Origin: Siphonodentalium dalli
Taxonomy: Eukaryota; Mollusca; Scaphopoda; Gadilida; Siphonodentaliidae
Length of the DNA stretch: 64,000 bases
Reading direction: 5' to 3'
Assembly: GCA_032622095.1 (NCBI GenBank)
Contig: CP136062.1
Coordinates: 196,237,887-196,301,886, forward strand
The notes beneath the pieces are model-generated. The model saw only the letters and a program-made list of their open reading frames with translations. It was not told the origin of the DNA and made no database searches. Every line of letters starts with the position of its first letter. Position 1 is the first letter of the stretch. Shown here piece after piece: positions 23,321 through 36,400 of the stretch. Both the position numbers and the translations under genes were made by a program.

Positions 23321-23884
23321 GGGTTCTCTATTCAGAAGGTTCGCTATTCCGAAGGTTCACTAATCCGAAGGTTCACTAATCCGAAGGTTCACTATTCCGA
23401 AGGTTCGCTATTCCGAAGTTTTTCTATTATGGGAGTTTTTAGCCAGAAATGAATCAAAATTTGCGCCCCCGTACATTTATACACCCCAATCTAATATCTA
23501 ATTTGTCCCAGATGTCGGTTATTAATAGCAAGAAGACAGTATCAGTTTATCATTTTAATATTATAGAAAGTTGAAAACACAATGACTGAAATAAACTACG
23601 AGTTAGAGATGCATTCTACCCGAACTGGCAATCTGTACTTGGAAAGAAACATCAACATTAAAATCAAAACAAAGTCAGAATTGCAGTTAGGTCCATTCAG
23701 CGGTATTCTGCTATACAGTAAGTTATAGCGCTCCAGTATTGATTGACCGTAAGAGCCCCACTGTTATAGTCCGCCTTTAGCATTTGGGACATTATATTAA
23801 TCAAAATAACTCCTATGTAAATCATTTATAAATCAGATGATTTATTGAATTTATGTCTACGTAAAATAACACGTACTTCCTAAA

Positions 23885-23940
23885 ACGACATATATGTCGT
23901 TTTAGTCCTCAGCCGATAGACGACATATATGTCGTTCTAC
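23885..23940. repeat. Small inverted/direct repeat of ACGACATATATGTCGTT
   Basis: The palindrome AACGACATATATGTCGTTTTAG at 23884-23905 is repeated as GACGACATATATGTCGTTCTAC at 23919-23940. The two copies are about 35 bp apart, just upstream of the TTAA MITE. Confidence 0.8.
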
Positions 23941-23955
23941 TCGCCAAAGGGTTAA

Positions 23956-24562
23956 AGGGGTACTGTACCCCAATTTCAATATGAATATTATATTTTAAAA
24001 TAACTAATTTGAGTCGACGATGTCTACTGAAAACGTTCCGGTTAACAGGCAATCGTAAAAGTAAAATTGAATTATTTAATATAAATTCATTTATGGCTGG
24101 AGTCATAAAATGGAGAATTATGCCATTACGAGTTACCGTTCTTGAAATCGCATATGTTGCGTGTCTTTTATCGACGGCCGTTCGCGCACATTATTGAGTT
24201 GCAAACAAAACATGTTACCTGCAAAAGAAAGCCCGTTATAACCGATTCGGGAAAAATGAGAAAGAAACAAGAGTCATAAAGCGTCAAGTATTTTATAGGG
24301 AGCGAGATTGTTCGATGGAAGAGATTGAATGCATCAATCGAAGCTGTGAGCAAAGAACTTCCGGCGACCTGCGTCTTCTCCGGTGAAGGTCAAAAACATG
24401 GCGCGTAGTTTGAAATCGTAATATTTTTGTTTCCAAGATCAATATTTTCTTCGCTAAATTAGGTTTATACGAAACTCATATAACACGAACACAATCTAAC
24501 TTGAAAGTTATTTCAATGGGAGTAAATAAAAAAAATCGCCTATCTTTGTGTACAGTACCCCT
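23956..24562. mobile_element. TTAA-flanked MITE, copy 2 (opposite orientation)
   Basis: Inverted termini AGGGGTACTGTAC (13 bp) flanked by TTAA (23952-23955 and 24563-24566). The interior matches copy 1 at 8762-9347 when reversed (ATTTATGGCTGGAGTCATAAAATGG). It is nested in the foldback element 23325-24818. Finding the same tetranucleotide at both copies supports TTAA as the true target duplication. Confidence 0.85.
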
Positions 24563-24818
24563 TTAAATCTCAAGGAAACCCACGAAAACAAAAATCACAT
24601 TAATTTTTTTAATGTTTTAAGTTATTTCCTTCATAAAAAAGAGTCTTCGTACTAAAGAACCCTCTCAATACTTTAGAATATAGAATTAACTTTTAAAATA
24701 ACAAAAACCTTCGGAATAGCGAACCTTCGGAATAGTGAACCTTCGGAATAGTGAACCTTCGGATTAGTGAACCTTCGGATTAGTGGAACTTCGGAATAGC
24801 GAACCTTCGGAATAGAGA

Positions 24819-27280
24819 CATGTTCCCAGTTAATGTTACCGAAATTTGCCTGTCAATAGCATGAAAATATCTCGCAAGAATAAATCACACAGATATTTGA
24901 AGGCAAATGCCAGTAGCACATTTACATGTGGAATTACAGAAAGTTTACTTCTCATTTCGTTACATGTAGCTTTGACAAAGTTACTTTACTGTACAATCCT
25001 TTTAATTTGTGAGAGTCTGTTATTCGTTGATTTCGTGGTTTGTGTCAAACACGAAATCAACATTCAACGACATAATTGAAACTTAAGTTGAATCAGCAAA
25101 TACCAGTATACGAGATATAAATGAAGAACGGGCAGTATGTCTGTTTTCGATATATGTCGTTCATTCACGGTATACATAATTGATATGCTGATCATCTGAT
25201 CCCTTCTATAATAGTTTGTATAAACAATGTTCAACGTATTGGTATCTTAATAAATGTTATTTGATTCAGCACATGCATACTACATAAACAATAAATAACT
25301 ACCTCGGCAACATTTGGCATGAAACTGGTATCTATTATGATAATGATTGTGTGATGTGCTTTCAACGCCGGAATACATGCGGTCTAATTTCTCAATAGTG
25401 ACCACTCAAATATGTCACGATGCTGCTATTGTATGGAACTTTTGTGTTCATATATGCTTTTCAATGACTAAATGCCTACAAAACCATACATTGAACGTAC
25501 CCTTACTGCTGCGATGTATACTACAGAATACAGAAATAGAACTGAACATGACAAAGGTCGCTATAGAAATATTCCTCACATATTAAACACTCAGAAAATT
25601 CATAATCAATTAATGTTAACATTCTATCCTCTTAAATATATCGCTCTTTAAAAACACTTCTTCGAATATTTCCGTTATTTCGTCAAAAACTCTTCTTCAA
25701 ATATCTCCGTTATTTCTTAAAAAACACTTCTTCTCATACAAATCGCCGTTATTTAGTAAATTAACATTCTTTATAGAGTTATTGCCCTTCATATTAAATA
25801 TGAAGCTAACATGCCGGATTAGCTATACATGTCGTCATTTAGTGGACAATCCCAAGCTCGCGTGCCACGCGTGGTCGGATTGTCCATTAATTAACGAACA
25901 TTTTAGGTACGGATTGTCCGTTTATAAATGGCCAATCCTTGAAGAATTGCCTGGTTTAAACATAGTCTTATCAATATAATACATGTAAAATCATGTTAAC
26001 CAAACACAATAATATTGCCCTAACTATATATAGGCTAACTGTAACATAAATTTAACGTCAAATAATCATACGCTCTTTTGCCATTTGAATAATTGTCATA
26101 TAATTTTCGGTTTCAACGATAATTAGCGCTTTGGAATGTATGTACCATGGTCATAAACATTATTGCATGCATGCACACATGAAACAGATGGGTTGAAGTG
26201 GGATGGCTCTGGGTGTGTACACATGGTTCAAAGTTTAAAAACTACTGGACAATTCTATACATTGGAATACGGAAAACTATCCCATAACTTGATCACATGA
26301 CACAATATTAGTAAACTAAACGGCATTTAAATGAAACACAACTGAATCAGTCTCCCGAAAAATACAGATTTCGAACTTATTTTCACGAATAAATAAATGA
26401 TTGTTGGATAGGTTCAGATTGTGGACCGTCAATTCACAGCGCAATTCAATCACTCGCAAACTAAACTTAAAATAAAAGATGGATTGGTTGGTGAGAAAAT
26501 CAGTTTGAAGGTCATTTAAATATGACAATTATTATCAGCATAATACCAAGAATGAATTTTTATGCACGAATATTGCAATGATTTCATGGACTATGAGATA
26601 ACAGCTTATTGACTAAAATACACAGATGGGGACTGTCGCCCGAAATGCCTGTGGAATAAACATTTTCGCTAGTCAATTATATTTGCCCGCCACCTGTATA
26701 TGGAATGTTATATCTGCCGACGATTGGGATGCGATGTTCGACATTCTTTATATACAACACACACCTAGAAAATAAACGAAAAACATATTTCAATTGTTTG
26801 CACACATTGCCGTGTCATAAATAATTCATCTCTTTGCACTAGCAATCACTTCATACTATTCTCTGTCAATGATGTGCATGCACCGAAACATGCTTTTGAT
26901 ATCCGATTTCTTTTCCTTTGGTAGTGTCATACATTTTTAAAGAATAAGTACGCTGGCAACTTCCACTAATTGTTATGTACACATGCGTTTGACAATTGCG
27001 TTTTGTGTTACATAAATTTATACCCCTCTAGCAGTTATGTCGTCGATATATAATTATATAAAACCTGAGTGTCCAAACACACCGCAGTTATGATGGGTAC
27101 CAACAATACCTCTTTCATGCGGAGCATTTGTACCAAATATACACATATATGTTGCGACATGCAATGACCCCGTCTGCGTTAGTGGTCTCTACACACAATC
27201 GCACAATCTCCTATTGAAATTTATCCTCCGTGCAACCATCCCTAGCGTTGACTGACAATGTCATGATATATTTCATGAGG
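24819..27280. other. No supported gene; one strong hairpin
   Basis: AT-rich intergenic or intronic DNA. A hairpin at 25026-25061 has arms GTTGATTTCGTG and CACGAAATCAAC. A related sequence at 41836-41870 (GTTGATTTTGTGG..CCATGAAATCAAG) with similar flanks (ATCCTTTTAATTT upstream) shows that it belongs to a dispersed family. Three similar segments with AACACTTCTTC..TATCTCCGTTATTTC occur at 25640-25760. Confidence 0.5.
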
Positions 27281-27284
27281 ATTT

Positions 27285-30065
27285 CGCCAGATTTGATGGC
27301 ATGTGGGTGAAAATATGCCACCCCAAATACCTCCTAGAAACAAGCCGACCCCGACGCATCAACCACAGGGGCTGCCATCCCAATGGGGTAAACATGGGGT
27401 TTGAACCATTTTTGATAACAGTAAGGATTTCAACCGATTTGATGGCATGGGTCGGTGGCTTGCCCCAAATACCCCATATGAACAACCGATCCTCCCACCC
27501 ATCACCACGAGGAGTGCCGCCCACAGAGTGGGTGGCCCGTCCCAAATACCCACTAGAAAAACCCCACCCCCACCCATCACTCCGGTGGGGGGGGGGGGGG
27601 GGGATCACCCATATAGGGAGTGAAAATGCCGTATGGATTTGACGGCATGGGTGGGTGATCAGCCTAATATACCCTAGAAACTCCAGGACATCATCCGCCC
27701 CTCCCGCCCCCGAGGTGGCACTCCAGGGGGTTGAAAATGTGCTAAGGACCTTTTCGAAAACGGCAAGTTTTAGACCAATTTGACGGCATGTGTGGGTGGC
27801 CCGCCCCAAATTGCCCTATAAACACCCGACCCCCACCATCACCCCGCGGATGCCAGCCCAATGAGGTAAAAATGGGGTATGGACCATTTTCGAGAACGGT
27901 AAGGATTTCGACCGATTTGACGGCATGGGTGGGTGATGATACGTCCAAAATACCCTATAAACTCCCGAATCACACACCCATCATCCCCGGGTTGCCACCT
28001 CGAGGGGTGAGAATGGGCTATGAACCATTTTCGAGAACGGAAAGGATTTCGACCGATTTGACGGCATGAGTGGTTGGCCCGCCCCAAATACACCTAGAAA
28101 CACCCCGATCCCTACCCATCACCCCGGGTGGCAACCCTTGGAGTAGGAAATGGGGTACGGACCATTTGCAAGAACGGTGTGGATTTCGACCGATATCACG
28201 CCTTGCATGGGTGTGTGGCCCGCCACAAATACCGCTAGACACACCATACCCCCACCATCACTCGGGGGGGGGGGTGCCATTTCGCCCCAAATACCACGGA
28301 TTGGACGACACGGATGGATGGCCCGCCCCTAATACCATTTAGAAACACCCAGACCCACCCAGAACCCGACCGATCACACCGGGGGTGTCACTCCGTATGG
28401 GTGTAAATGGGGTATGAACAACTTTCGAGAACGATTAGGATTTCGACCGATTTGATGACATGAGTGGGTGGCCCGCCCCAAATACCACCTAGGAATACAC
28501 CGAACCGAATGGGGTTTGGACCATTTTCGAGAACGGTGAGAACTTCCACCCATTTGACGGCATTGGCGAGTGGCCCGCCCCAAGTACCCACTAGAAACAC
28601 CCTGACCCCACCAATCACCTCCATGTGGTGCCACCCGAAGGGTGAACATATGGTACGGACAATTTTCTAGAAAGTACGAATTTTGACCGATTTGACGTCG
28701 TGGGTGGGTGGCCCGCCCAAATACCCCCTATAAACACCCGACCCCCACCCATCACACAGGGGATGCCACCCCGACGAGGTGAAAATGGGGTATGGACCAT
28801 TTTCGAGAACGGTGAGGATTTCGACCGATTTGATGGCATGGGTGGGTGATTCGCCTAATATACCCTAGAAACTCCCGGACCCCCACCCATCACCCCCGGG
28901 GTGCCAGCCGAGGGGGTTGAAAATGTGGTAAGGACCATTTTCGAAAACGGTAAGGTTTTCGACCGATTTGACGGTATGGGTGGTTGATCCGCCCAAAATA
29001 CCATAGAAACTCCCGGATCCCCCACCATCACCCCCGTTGTGCCGCCCCGAGGGGGTAAAAACGGGGTATGGACCATTTTTAGAACGGTAAGGATTTCGAC
29101 CGATTTGATGGCATGGGTGGATGGCCAGCCCCAAAAACCTCATAGAAACACCAGGACCCCACCTATCACAACGGGGTGCCACCACGAGGGGTGAACATGG
29201 GGTAAGAAACATTTTTCGAGAACGGTAAGAATTTCGACCGATTTAACGGCATGGGTAGGTGGCCGGCCCTAAACACCACTGGAAACACCCCGAACCCTAC
29301 CCATCACCCTCGGGGTGCCACCAATTGCAAGTGGGGGAGGTGGGGTATGGAACATTTTCGAGAACCATAAGGATTTCGTGGGTGGGCCGCCCTAAATACC
29401 ACCTAGAAACACCCCGACCCCACCGCCACCCCTGAGGGTGCCACCCGAGGGTATTAAATGGGGTATATACCATTTTCGAGAACGGTAAGGATTTCGACCG
29501 ATTTGACGGTATGGGTTGGTGGCCCGCTCAAAATACCGCTAAAGACACCCCGACCACACCAATCACCACTGGGGTGCTAGCCCTAGGGTGTAAACATGGG
29601 GTATGGACAATTTTCGAGAAAGATACGGATTTCGACCGATTTGACGGCATGGTTGAGTGGCCCGTCCCGAATACCACCTGAAAACATCCGACCGCCACCA
29701 ATTACCTCCGGTAATGGCACAGCGAGTGAGTGAAAACGGGGAATGGACCATTTTCGAGAACGGTCACGATTTCGACCGATTTTTCGGCATGGGTGGGTGG
29801 CCCGCCTCAAATATTACACAGAAACACCCGATTCCGCACCCTTAACCCCGAGGGTGCCACCCCGAAGGGGCGAAAATGGGGGATTTATCATTTTCGAGAA
29901 TGGTAAGGATTTCCACAGATTTGACGCTAATGGTGGATGGCCCGCCCCAAATACCCCTAGAAACACCCGACCCCCAATAAGTTTTATCGGGGGCGGGGGG
30001 GTGAACATGGGGTATGGACCATTTTCGAGAAGGGTAAAAATTTCGACCGATTTTGGATGCTTTTG
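27285..30065. repeat. 138-bp satellite array, about 20 units
   Basis: Tandem units of about 138 bp (successive GGACCATTTT landmarks at about 28793, 28931 and 29069). Each unit runs ATTTTCGAGAACGGTAAGG, TTCGACCGATTTGACGGC, GGGTGGCCCGCCCCAAATAC, a C-rich CACCCATCACC stretch and a G-rich GGGTGCCACC stretch. Several units contain long G or C runs (27585-27602, 28264-28272). The many overlapping frames on both strands are products of the repeat. Confidence 0.93.
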
Positions 30066-33000
30066 GTTTGGCGGAAAGTCAATTTCTTGCAACATGACTT
30101 GGAATCGCCGGCGGCATATCTTCGTCTACTTATTCTCCGTTTTCTTCAACCCCCTCTCACGACCGCATCCCTGTCAATGTCGTGTTTCATTTCATCTCGA
30201 ATATTCCTAATGCATCCCTTCTATTGATAGCCTAGCACCAGTCAGGTTAACGCGCCTTATTTTTTATGGATGCCGAGCCTAGAACGGTCTGGAACGACCT
30301 AGAATGGAATTTCGTCTACTTTTCTCCCTATCTTTCAAACCCTCCCCAACGCATGTCAGATGATTCCCCCAGTTCGCCATACCTACAGAAAATACTTCTT
30401 TGAGAAATGGAACCGACGGAAATGAAGTATATGGTGCTAAACATATTAAAATGTCAACTAGGGGTGTTTTTTTATTATCGAGTTATAACATGTAAATTGC
30501 CTTTTTACGAGACGTAAATCCCGTTGCGAGCTCTCTTGGGATCCCATGACAAATATCGTGTCTCTGCTACCAAGCGTGTCAATTAGCTTAACTGATTTAA
30601 AGAAAACAAAATTCATTTTGGATGTTTTTGGTTGCCGGAAAATCAATTTCTTGCCACGCGACGATATATCGTCGTCTACTTATTCTACGTTTTCTTCAAC
30701 CCCCTCTCACTGTCGCATCCTTGTCAATTTCGTGTTTGATTTCAGCTCGAATATCCTTACTGCGTCCCTTTTATTGATAGCATAGCACCAGTCAGGTTAA
30801 CGCGCCTCATTTTTTATGGATACCGAGCCTGGAATGGTCTGGAACAACCTAGAATGGAATTTCGTCTACTTTTCTCCCTATCTTTTAACCCCTCCCCAAC
30901 GCATGTCAGGTGATTCCCTCCGTTCACCATACCTATACAGAAAATACTCCTTTGACAAATGGAACCGACGGAAATGAAGTATATGGTGCTAAACATATTA
31001 AAATGTCAACTAGGGGTGTTTTTTATTATTGAGTTATAACATGTAAATTGCCTTTTTTACGAGACAGAAATCCCGTTGAGAGCTCTCATGGGATCCCATG
31101 ACAAATATCCTGTCTGTGCTACTAAGCGTGTCAATTAGCTTAACTGATTTAAAGAAAAAAATTCATTTGGGATGTTTTTGGTTTGCCGGAAAATCAATTT
31201 CTTGCCACGCGACGACATATCGTCGTCTACTTATTCTACGTTTTCTTCAGCCCCCTCTCACGGCCGCATCCCTGTCAATTTTGTGCTTGATTTCAGCTCG
31301 AATATTTCTAATGCATCCCTTATATTGCTAGCATAGCACCAGTCAGGTTAACGCGCCTCATTTTTTATGGATGCCGAGCCTGGAACGGTCTGGAACGACC
31401 TAGAATGGAATTTCGTCTACCTTTCTCCCTATCTTTCAAACCCTCCCCAACGCATGTCAGATGATTCCCCCAGTTCGCCATACCTACAGAAAATACTTCT
31501 TTGAGAAATGGAACCGACGGAAATGAAGTATATGGTGCTAAACATATTAAAATGTCAACTAGGGGTGTTTTTTTATTATCGAGTTATAACATGTAAATTG
31601 CCATTTTACGAGACAGAAATCCCGTTGAGAGCTCTCTTGGGATCCCATGACAAATATCCTGTCTGTGCTACTAAGCGTGTCAATTAGCTTAACTGATTTA
31701 AAGAAAAAAAATTCATTTTGGATGTTTTTGGTTTGCCGGAAAATCAATTTCTTGCCACGCGACGACATATCGTCGTCTACTTATTCTCCGTTTTCTTCAG
31801 CCCCCTCTCACGGCCGCATCCCTGTCAATTTTGTGCTTTATTTCAGCTCGAATATTTCTAATGCATCCCTTATATTGCTAGCATAGCACCAGTCAGGTTA
31901 ACGCGCCTCATTTTTTATGGATGCCGAGCCTGGAACGGTCTGGAACGACCTAGAATGGAATTTCGTCTACTTTTCTCCCTATCTTTCAAACCCTCCCCAA
32001 CGCATGTCAGATGATTCCCCCAGTTCGCCATACCTACAGAAAATACTTCTTTGAGAAATGGAACCGACGGAAGTGAAGTATATGGTGCTAAACATATTAA
32101 AATGTCAACTAGGGGTGTTTTTTATTATCGAGTTATAACATGTAAATTGCCTTTTTACGAGACGTAAATCCCGTTGCGAGCTCTCTTGGGATCCCATGAC
32201 AAATATCGTGTCTCTGCTACCAAGCGTGTCAATTAGCTTAACTGATTTAAAGAAAAAAAAATTCATTTTTGATGTTTTTGGTTGCCGGAAAATCAATTTC
32301 TTGCCACGCGACGATATATCGTCGTCTACTTATTCTACGTTTTCTTCAACCCCCTCTCACGGTCGCATCCCTGTCAATTTCGTGTTTGATTTCAGCTCGA
32401 ATATCCTTACTGCGTCCCTTTTATTGATAGCATAGCACCAGTCAGGTTAACGCGCCTCATGTTTTGTGGATACCGAGCCTGGAATGGTCTGGAACAACCT
32501 AGAATGGAATTTCGTCTACTTTTCTCCCTATCTTTTAACCCCTCCCCAACGCATGTCAGGTGATTCCCTCCGTTCACCATACCTACAGAAAATACTCCTT
32601 TGACAAATGGAACCGACGGAAATGAAGTATATGGTGCTAAACATATTAAAATGTCAACTAGGGGTGTTTTTTATTATTGAGTTATAACATGTAAATTGCC
32701 TTTTTACGAGACAGAAATCCCGTTGAGAGCTCTCTTGGGATCCCATGACAAATATCCTGTCTGTGCTACTAAGCGTGTCAATTAGCTTAACTGATTTAAA
32801 GAAAAAAAAATTCATTTTGGATGTTTTTGGTTTGCCGGAAAATCAATTTCTTGCCACGCGGACGACATATCGTCGTCTACTTATTCTCCGTTTTCTTCAG
32901 CCCCCTCTCACGGCCGCATCCCTGTCAATTTTGTGCTTGATTTCAGCTCGAATATTTCTAATGAATCCCTTATATTGTTAGCATAGCACCAGTCAGGCTA

Positions 33001-33428
33001 ACGCGCCTCAATTTGTATGGATACCGAGCATGGAACGGTCTGGAACGAACTAGAATGGAATTTCGTCTACTTTTCTCCCCATCTTTCAACCCCTCCCCAA
33101 CGCATGTCAGATGATTCGGCCCGTTCGTCATACCTACCGACAATACTCCTTTGACAAATGGAACCGACGGAAATGAAGTATATGGTGCTAAACATATTAA
33201 AATGGCGACTAGGGGTGTTTTTTATTATTGAGTTAAAACATGTAAATTGTCTTTTTACGAGACATAAATCCCGTTGTGAGCTCTCTTGTGATCCCATGAC
33301 AAATATCGTGTCTGTGCTACCATGCGTATGAATTAGCTTAACTGTTTGAAAGAGAAAAAAAATCATTTTGGATGTTTTTGGTTTGCCGGAAAATCAATTT
33401 CTTGCCACACAGCTTGGAATCGGCGACG
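30055..33428. repeat. 550-bp satellite, six units, trimeric higher order
   Basis: Six head-to-tail monomers of about 550 bp, each with TTTTGGATGTTTTTGG, CGTCGTCTACTTATTCT, AGTCAGGTTAACGCGCC, GGAACGGTCTGGAACG and GTCAACTAGGGGTG (successive copies of the last near 30453, 31003, 31553, 32105, 32655, 33205). Diagnostic variants recur every third monomer: units 1 and 4 share GACGTAAATCCCGTTGCG, units 2 and 5 share CAGGTGATTCCCTCCG. This gives a higher-order period of about 1.65 kb. The 79-codon frames that recur here are satellite shadows. Confidence 0.92.
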
Positions 33429-33430
33429 AC

Positions 33431-36400
33431 ACACTGTAAAAAGGACTGTGTGGCAGCTTCCACACACTGACTGTATGGAGGCATTATCTGAACATAAATG
33501 TGTACATAATACACACATATGTGTGTATCACCCGTGTACACCACCACACATATTTGTGTGTGACGTCGGTTTTTTAAATTTCACGTGGTGGTCACGCGCG
33601 CGTCGTTGTTTCGTACAGGATCACATGCTGCCGTAAAGTGTACACATGGAGTCTTGTTGGTTGTGGTGGATCTCGAAATTCGATATATTGGGTGGTCTCT
33701 TCGATTATTTCGATAGTTAAGGTAAGATTATATTTAAATTGGCAAGATATTCACCTTTGTGAGAATGTCCGTATCTATTTTGTATAACATGCATGATTGA
33801 ACGAAATAATAAACTTGATTTGGATTTTCAGATTCAACAATTCCCTATCGCATAGTCATATATTTACACGTTAGATTTGTACGTTTATCTGGGTTTATCT
33901 GTTGTTTCTGTAGTCTATATGATACGCATCTTTCCGAAGAATAAAACCTATTTCTGCTCGAAAATTGTCTTTATGTAAATTGACAAATTCAACTGTATGG
34001 TGAAGACATTAACTGAACAAATGTGTGTTCATCACATACACACTATATATTATACAGCGTGTTTATAATAGGTTGAAATTGTTCTCTTTGTTTGATTTTT
34101 CAACCAGTAATTAGTGGGAAATTTATTGTTTTTTTTTAGACAAACAGTAGCATATTTTTCTACTTTTGGTAAAAAAAAAAATGGCCTCAAATGGCCATCG
34201 GGTGGAAGACTTCCATTTGGTTGGAAATTCTAATAGTTGGAAAGTTTGAGGTACCAATTAGAAAATTCAGAACGAGAGGGGGTGTGCAAATATAATTCTA
34301 CAAATATGGTTCAAGGGGAGGATGGGGTGCACTTCGACATTTGAAGGTGGACACCCCCCGCCAACGGCGACCATCGAGCCGCGTCCCTGAATGCGAATTG
34401 TGGATGCCATTGGAATGGCCTATATAGTCGTATACTACGAAGTTCTATATATGTGGCACCAGGAATCACACAAAATGTGTGAAATTGGTGTTTCAAATTA
34501 ATTTCATTTGAATATGATGATCATGAGCATCACTGTTGCAATAAACCTTGAAATACCACAATGGACGATCAATGTACCAAGTGAAACAAATTGTTGGGTG
34601 GTGGGGTATTTATTTGTCAATTATATTGGTGGTTTACCAAGACGATGTGAAAAATTAGCATGCATATTTTGGCTCCTCTGCTATGTATAACTTGCGTAAA
34701 TTCGGTTACCGAGGGAGGGGCCGAGTGGGGGTGATGTCGTATATCTAATACATATGTAGCCACCGTTTGTGTCCAAAACTTTAAATTGTGAAGAATATTT
34801 TGTCATTCAATAAATGTCATAATAGCAAATAATGAACTTATAAATAATCTAAAATTATAAATACTGCAGAATAGTGAGATGTGTCATTAAAGTATTATTA
34901 GCATTTGGATTAAGTGACGTACATGGTGAAGAGTTATCGTTTATACTATAAAAAAGGGGGAGGGGGGTTTTATTTTCAAACTCGCCATGTTTCTCATATT
35001 ATAATCCTAATATATGAATGTATCGTGTTATATAGCTAAAATTCCTCATGTAAAATTGCAAATTTCCCGTGTCAAGATTGTGCTTAATGGGGCATCGATC
35101 TGGCCATATAGATAAAGTAAAATAAAATGTCCGAACATTCATTATGTGAAGCTATAATGAGTAGTACATGTATATATTTAGCATGTTTCAAAAACTATAT
35201 TCCTTTCTGAAAATGCGCTCTTTAATGTATGAATTATAATACTGTTATAGATGTACATACACTGTAAATAATATTCCCACAATGGCATGTTATAAACAAA
35301 ATAACTTCTCTGCTTACAGGTTCAATGATGAAATCATGGCGGTCACGCGGTGCGACGTCGATGTAAATAACAAGATATGGACATGACTGCCTTGGCAACG
35401 ACGCAGATAAACTCTAGTCAACCAACCAAGAACCACGGTGGAATGTACGAGTTAGACACAAATTCCACAATCAATGATTTTGGTATACATATGATGATGT
35501 CATGTGCTGTAATTTGGTTTCTGTGCAAGAGGAGATGACTTCTATTCTTCGTGAACTCGAGATTTCTCCTTAGAAATTTCACCGATATATATATACATTC
35601 AAAAAGACTATCCTCTTTGGAGCCCTTAATTTTCTTGTATAGTTCAAGGGATCTCAGAAAGCTTCAGTTAGTTTTAGAGCTTGTTCTTCTACACACGTGA
35701 GGTGAGTCTGGTGTAAGACAGCCAACCATTATAGCAATATACATATATATGTATACATAGCAGAGACTGACTTTCGAATTGTTCCAATACATTCAAGTTG
35801 GAGGAAAATTCTAGTTAGTGATGTGAAACCCATTGATGGAACTGAAACATGCACGCTTATAGTTTAAAATTTCTTTGAATCTCGTCGGATGACCAAAATA
35901 TTATGTGAATGTGTTAAACGGCTGTTTTGTTTTGTGTCGTTGTATTATTGAAATTAAAGACTATAGCTATACTATATATCATTCGACAATCACGATTTCT
36001 GCTGTGTACCCAAAAGAAGGCCGCGGACCCCCGGGATATGCATGTTTGCTGTTTGATAAGTTAATATTCGAAAACGTCCAGCGCCGCATGTCAAGCATCA
36101 GTAGACTATAACATTTCATATGTATGGCAGGGAAAAAAAACGTCCAACGATAGCCGAACTATATGTATGGCCAATAAATATCGGTGTAAACACTCTTCGT
36201 TGAATATGATTTTTTTTGTAGGATTAGCAGCCTATTGTTTGGATCGACCACACAAATTTGTACACATTTTATTAACACATATGTGTAGTCTTGCCCAACA
36301 ACATTGTGTACAAGAACAATACAAATAGTGTAATGGCGGTGAACACTATTGTTTGGATCAACCACACAAATGTGTACGCATGTGATTTACACATATGTGT

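Larger units (their letters stand above)
23325..24818. mobile_element. Foldback element with 16-bp tandem repeats in its arms
   Basis: The left arm (23325-23420) consists of about six 16-bp units of AAGGTTCACTATTCCG type. The right arm (24705-24818) has the same units in reverse orientation (CCTTCGGAATAGTGAA). The outermost unit on both sides has CTCTATTC. The element encloses AT-rich noncoding DNA and the TTAA MITE at 23956-24562, which must have inserted later. The arms belong to the tandem-repeat foldback type. No transposase is seen. Confidence 0.85.

Noticed and set aside
27273..30210. Many Pro/Arg-rich frames on both strands
   Set aside because: They are translations of the 138-bp satellite.
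30458..33366. Recurrent 60-99 codon frames (MTNILSVLLS... type)
   Set aside because: They repeat once per 550-bp satellite monomer in the same place; no evidence of a gene family.
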